Assembly (NCBI RefSeq): GCF_910592395.1 | Contig: NC_088322.1 | Coordinates: forward strand, 8,925,431 to 8,989,430 | Reading direction: 5' to 3' | Length of the DNA: 64,000 bases | DNA from: Lineus longissimus | Lineage: Eukaryota; Nemertea; Pilidiophora; Heteronemertea; Lineidae | Shown here: positions 60,167 to 64,000 of the stretch, one piece after another | How positions within the stretch are numbered: the first letter of the stretch is position 1 | Layout: each line of letters begins with the position of its first letter | Translations under genes and position numbers: made by a program | The notes under the pieces: generated by a model | What the model saw: the letters and a program-made list of their open reading frames with translations, nothing else | Told to the model about the DNA's origin: nothing | Database searches by the model: none

Positions 60167-62193
60167 GTAAGAGAGATTTTCAGTGTGAAAACTAATGTCT
60201 TCATTTCCTATCAGAAATACTTACAGCACCAGACGTGTCTTTCTCTAGCAAGCTTTAAAACAAGTACATTCTTGTAGTTATCGCTGCAATCTGCAATAAT
60301 CATTGCTCTGAAGAAACAACGTGCACTGAGCGATAAAAGGATTGCTTTTCTATGGGTAAAACTGGGCATCGCTGGGTTTGGTGTTAATAGCAGATTGCAG
60401 CGATCTATGATTCTTGTTGGAGATACAATGTACCTGCAATTATTACCGCCGCAAATGAGATATGTTGTCGCCCGGTCACAGCGACAAAAATAGCTCATTT
60501 GTGGTCCGCTTAGCTTACTAAAGACAATAATCGTTTGTTGTTATTTCTTTTCACATCTGCTAAATTAAGTGTCGCAATCTTTACTATCTCTGTCGAAAAT
60601 GAATATTTTCACTTGGTATTCCAAATCAGCCTGCTTAAACTAATACCTTTTTTAAATTTACTGAAATTCACCCACTATCAAGTTCAACCATATGTCGATC
60701 AGACCTGGATACTGTGAGATAGGCAAGACTCCTCTTGTTGCGTTTGTGCTTATTCAGACCGTACTGGTCTATATACTAGTCTCTTTAAAAAGCCACAAAT
60801 CAATAAGAAGTGCCTGCAGTTGAATATCATATGTTTACCAAAGTCACCAGGCTACCCCTGCGATTTTTCTACAGATTAATCTCTGCCCCAGCCTAACACC
60901 ATACAAGTCTATAAGTCGCCAAAGACAGTTGTTTTGACGCAATGTTAGAAATTCAGAATACTTGAGTTGAAATTATTCAACTTTGAACTAAAGCGTTCTC
61001 AATATGTCAGCTTTTGGTGGCAGAATTAAAGGCACATTACATCCAAGCTTGGCTATAGAGTTGGTTTGGCTTTGAGGAATTGACATTAAAAAATTGAAAG
61101 CCTACAAAACTATTCTAAGATATGTTCCCTTATGTCGTGTCTTGTTTTAATTCCCTATAAAAACTACCAAATTTTGCATGCATTTTATTTTGGAAGATTT
61201 CATTACGATAATCGATTTGCCAAAAGATTCGAGGAAAATGTTTTTTGTTTGCATCAATCGAAAGAACTTTCATAATCCGCTAAAATAGAAATTCTAATTT
61301 TTTTCGAAGGCACGCAAATTTAGCGGTCTACCAGAACACCCACAACTACCGCTTGACACTACCAATCTTTAAAACGAACGATGACTCTTCTACAAATTGT
61401 TGGCTTCTTTTCATTGACTTCTCCAAAATCACGAAAAGGATTTGGTGCTCGGGAAAATCCGAGGGATTTCATTATCCGCTAAAATTTACTTGATAAAAAT
61501 CATGAAAACGATTTTGAAAAAAGACATTTTTTTAGAAAACAATTCGAAAGCCTGTAAAACACTTCTATAGAATCCTTGGCCTCTCTATTCGTACCCCATT
61601 ATCAATAATTTGAAATGAAATAATGATATTGGACTATTTTCCAAATCATTGTCCTGATGCATTAGCCTGGAAATATGAATTGTCTGATCCTTTTATAAGA
61701 TTAAACTTAGTGCGTTCTCGTGGGATTTTGGTTATTAGTCGTTGACATTTCAGATAAAGGATGATTGTTTTCAATCCGTATTCGTCAAATTAGAGTAGAG
61801 ATTGGAAGGATATCAGTTAAATCTATGTCTAGCCTAAACAGTGTAGTAAAACTGCTTAATTTGTAATTGATTTTGAAAATTCACTATCAAGGTGAATTTT
61901 TTTCTCTCCATGCATTCTGCTATAACTCAGCAGTTTGATATAAAGAGCAGAAATTATAATATGATTTACGGCAAAAATGCCAACAGCATCATTACGATGA
62001 TATATAATCAAGATATTTCGGACCATTTCTCATCAGACCATGTCGAGCTCTCTCTCCAGACTGTATCAGTATGGCTCATGCTTGGCTTAGCTTGACGGAT
62101 GGCTTTTGTTAAAAATCCCTGTTGGTCTCGCAATGATTACCAACACTATGTAGAGGCTTGTACTTCTGTTCAATAAAATGAATGAAATTTACA
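60167..62193. other. Intronic or intergenic stretch
   Basis: No gene called. Between 61060 and 61640 there are faint internal similarities (GAAAGCCTACAAAACTATTCTA versus GAAAGCCTGTAAAACACTTCTA; TTCATAATCCGCTAAAAT versus TTCATTATCCGCTAAAAT), suggesting an old duplication of a few hundred bases. Confidence 0.4.
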
Positions 62194-62544
62194 TTACCGC
62201 AGAATCCAAAATATTTTGTCTAATGCGATATAAAAACATTGTCTGAAAAGGTGGGTCTTTCGCAAATGCCTGAAAATGGCAACAGTCTTAGCATTTTGAA
62301 TGTCAACATCAAGTTCATTCCAAAGCCTTGCCGCCTGGACAAGGAAGCTCCTTCCACCGTCCTTCTCCATCATTGATCATGTTCATGTGATACCTGGGGA
62401 TCCGCAGGAAACATTAATTTTGTCATCGGACGTCAGGGATCGTCCGGGGTCGTAGGATGGGAGGACCTCGGATATATACGCAGGTGAAAGTCCTTATACC
62501 GCTTTGTAGAACAGCTTAACTATAATATATAAGATGGAAGGGTT
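62194..62544 (-). pseudogene. Relic of a non-LTR retrotransposon RT C-terminus
   Basis: On the minus strand one frame reads VKLFYKAV, stop, GLSPAYISEVL, DPGRSLTSDDK, two stops, SFLVQAARLWNELDVDIQNA, then VAIFRHLRKTHLF and a final stop at 62194-62196. This matches the usual C-terminal layout of CR1/L2/Jockey-type ORF2 proteins (YKAL-GL-P-YL, R-LRS-D, F---AP-LWN-LP--I, FK--LKTHLF). Three in-frame stops and absence of the RT core show a dead, 5'-truncated copy. About 100 bp of 3' UTR may follow to about 62100. Confidence 0.75.
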
Positions 62545-63254
62545 CTATGGGGCCGAAATCACCCTCATTAATGGATTGCCCTCTCATCGTAGTGAAAAGC
62601 CACATCGCTTCTTTGTAAAAAGAGAAGGCGCTTTTTGTCCGTCTGACATTCAAGAGTAAAGCAGGGGTGAGAAAAAAGTGTTGGTATCATTATGAAATGG
62701 CCGCGCCGTGATCGCAAGCATTCTAGTCGCTAGTGTGCACTTTGAAAGCAATCCTAGTATTGCTCTAGAGTATGTAGCTTTAAAGTGTTCTTTCTTTACA
62801 AGGCGACCTCCTCCTGCATACAATCCATACATCTAACTCCGTGGATTAACCTTTTCTGCAATGGTACATAATTTCTTGTCTCTGTAACAGTCTGTTTCCT
62901 TTCATCGTCGTCGTCATCATCATCATCGAAGCATCATGACCCTCGTGGATCTTTGCTTTGTAAAATACATGTAAAATGTAGGCATATTTACACGTGTGTG
63001 CAGAACCAAGGTATGAAAGTACACCATGTTCCTTGAAATATCAAAATTCAAACCATTAAAATGTTTATATCTCTTCCTGTGGGCTGCAACATCTGCCGAT
63101 GAAACTAGTTTCATTTATTTTTTCAGGTTTCTCTCGTGTGTAGTAACGAGAGTGTTAATGATTTCAGTAATTCTATCAGCATCAAATCTCCCATTCTAAT
63201 CCACTCTGCAGTTTCTTCAAATTAAATTTCAGAAGAAAAAATGTAAAAGCTCAC
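62545..63254. other. Non-coding stretch with a short (ATC)n tract
   Basis: A trinucleotide repeat (CATCGTCGTCGTCATCATCATCATCG) lies at about 62904-62930. No gene recognised. An AG acceptor-like site (AAATTAAATTTCAG) ends at about 63231. Confidence 0.45.
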
Positions 63255-63291
63255 ATGCCACGTCGCCATGAACAAGATGATTTAATCTTCG
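63255..63291 (+). CDS. Candidate alternative first coding exon
   Basis: ATG at 63255 (context CACATGC) opens 12 codons, MPRRHEQDDLIF. It reaches a strong donor, TTCG|GTAAGA, after the first base of the next codon (phase 1). The start exon at 29749 also ends in phase 1, so both could splice to the same downstream exon beyond the window. Read as an internal exon from the AG at 63231 it would need phase 2, which the microexon does not provide. The call rests only on start, donor and phase. Confidence 0.25.
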
Positions 63292-64000
63292 GTAAGAAGT
63301 CAAAGAAATGCCTTTTCAGGATCTAAAAATTATCTGAAGAGATAATATGTGATGTGCTTTGCATGCGACATGAACAGATACCAACAGTGATGAACACCCG
63401 TCGCATTCATGACTTTTTGTAACATTTAAATATGACCCCATATTGAAAGCGATAGCCTGCTAAAGCCGCAGGCGATTTGTGCATAATTGATGCTCATTGA
63501 TCATGAGAGAATCTCTTCTAAATAAAAAACAGTTTCAGGTACATTTGGAGTAGACAATTTTCTAGTTTTTGATGTAATTATTAATTGCTGTAGGCTTACA
63601 TTATGATATCGAAACTTTCTGCAAAAGAAATGTCCGATAAAAACAAATACAATGTGTTATAATCACTCTGTGCAAAGACGTAGCATTAACTTATCAATAA
63701 GCAGTTATCAGTAACACTTATTCTAAAGACTTGCCAATTCACCCCAATAAGTCCAATCCTCACATGTCCTTCCTCTATCACGTCCATCTTGGGGGGCGGG
63801 GGGGAGGGTAAAAAAATATAACGGCCATCAATTTTTTATACCGAATTGTAAAATGCAATGATTTCAAATCTCGTCACTCCCTGCTTCTCAGTTCACCTCC
63901 GAAAACGCAACCTATCATTATTGAAAAGATCATAAGAAGAACTAAAAACATAACATCACCCAATAAGCTACGTGTGATCTTCATGAAAAATAATCAAATG
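63292..64000. other. Non-coding stretch to the window end
   Basis: No supported gene; a G-rich run lies near 63791-63808. If the candidate exons are real, this is intron. Confidence 0.45.

Noticed and set aside
61060-61640. Faint duplicated words suggesting another repeat array
   Set aside because: Similarity is too low and irregular to define a unit by eye; a self-alignment would decide.

Overview
This is eukaryotic DNA: AT-rich, mostly non-coding, with short candidate exons bounded by GT/AG splice signals, many dispersed repeats and no operons. An intact BEL/Pao retrotransposon, SINEs whose tRNA-like heads lie on the minus strand, an L2-type retroposon tail, fold-back MITEs and frequent TAGGCCTA-like and ACATGTACATGT-like words suggest a marine invertebrate, perhaps an echinoderm, hemichordate, lancelet or mollusc. 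The lineage is a guess from base composition and repeats; no gene identifies the species.

Layout. Positions 1-13.9 kb are almost gene-free and hold a polypyrimidine minisatellite (2.5-3.2 kb), a MITE (5.4-5.8 kb) and simple G/C runs. At 14.1-14.7 kb lies a decayed array of cysteine-rich coding repeats, split by a short retroposon with a 9-bp target duplication. A SINE follows (15.3 kb), then a 76-bp minisatellite (17.2-17.7 kb), a second MITE of the same family (18.7-19.1 kb), a perfect 236-bp tandem duplication that copies a candidate splice donor (20.1-20.6 kb), a small MITE (22.3 kb), a candidate terminal exon (23.5 kb) and a 216-codon minus-strand open frame (24.5-25.2 kb).

The best candidate host gene is at 27.1-28.7 kb: two phase-compatible exons giving an approximately 144-residue protein with an N-terminal myristoylation/palmitoylation signal. 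From 29.7 kb there is a possible larger plus-strand gene: a start exon ending in phase 1 at 29.84 kb, a 15-nt microexon open only in phase 1 at 60.15 kb, and another short ATG exon ending in phase 1 at 63.29 kb. If these belong together, the retrotransposon sits antisense in a roughly 30-kb intron. I recognise none of these host proteins.

The region 36.5-40.3 kb is repeat-rich: a degenerate satellite, an ATC microsatellite, a MITE fragment and a 1.25-kb element with long terminal inverted repeats. At 50.2 kb there is a perfect 30-bp hairpin. The dominant feature is the BEL/Pao element at 50846-59007 (minus strand), with apparently identical 238-bp LTRs, 5-bp target duplications (ATACT), a polypurine tract, one uninterrupted 1848-codon gag-pol frame and an unusually long leader carrying three 65-bp repeats. 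A decayed non-LTR reverse-transcriptase C-terminus lies at 62.2-62.5 kb.

All exon calls rest on reading frame, splice signals and phase only, and no homology search was possible.
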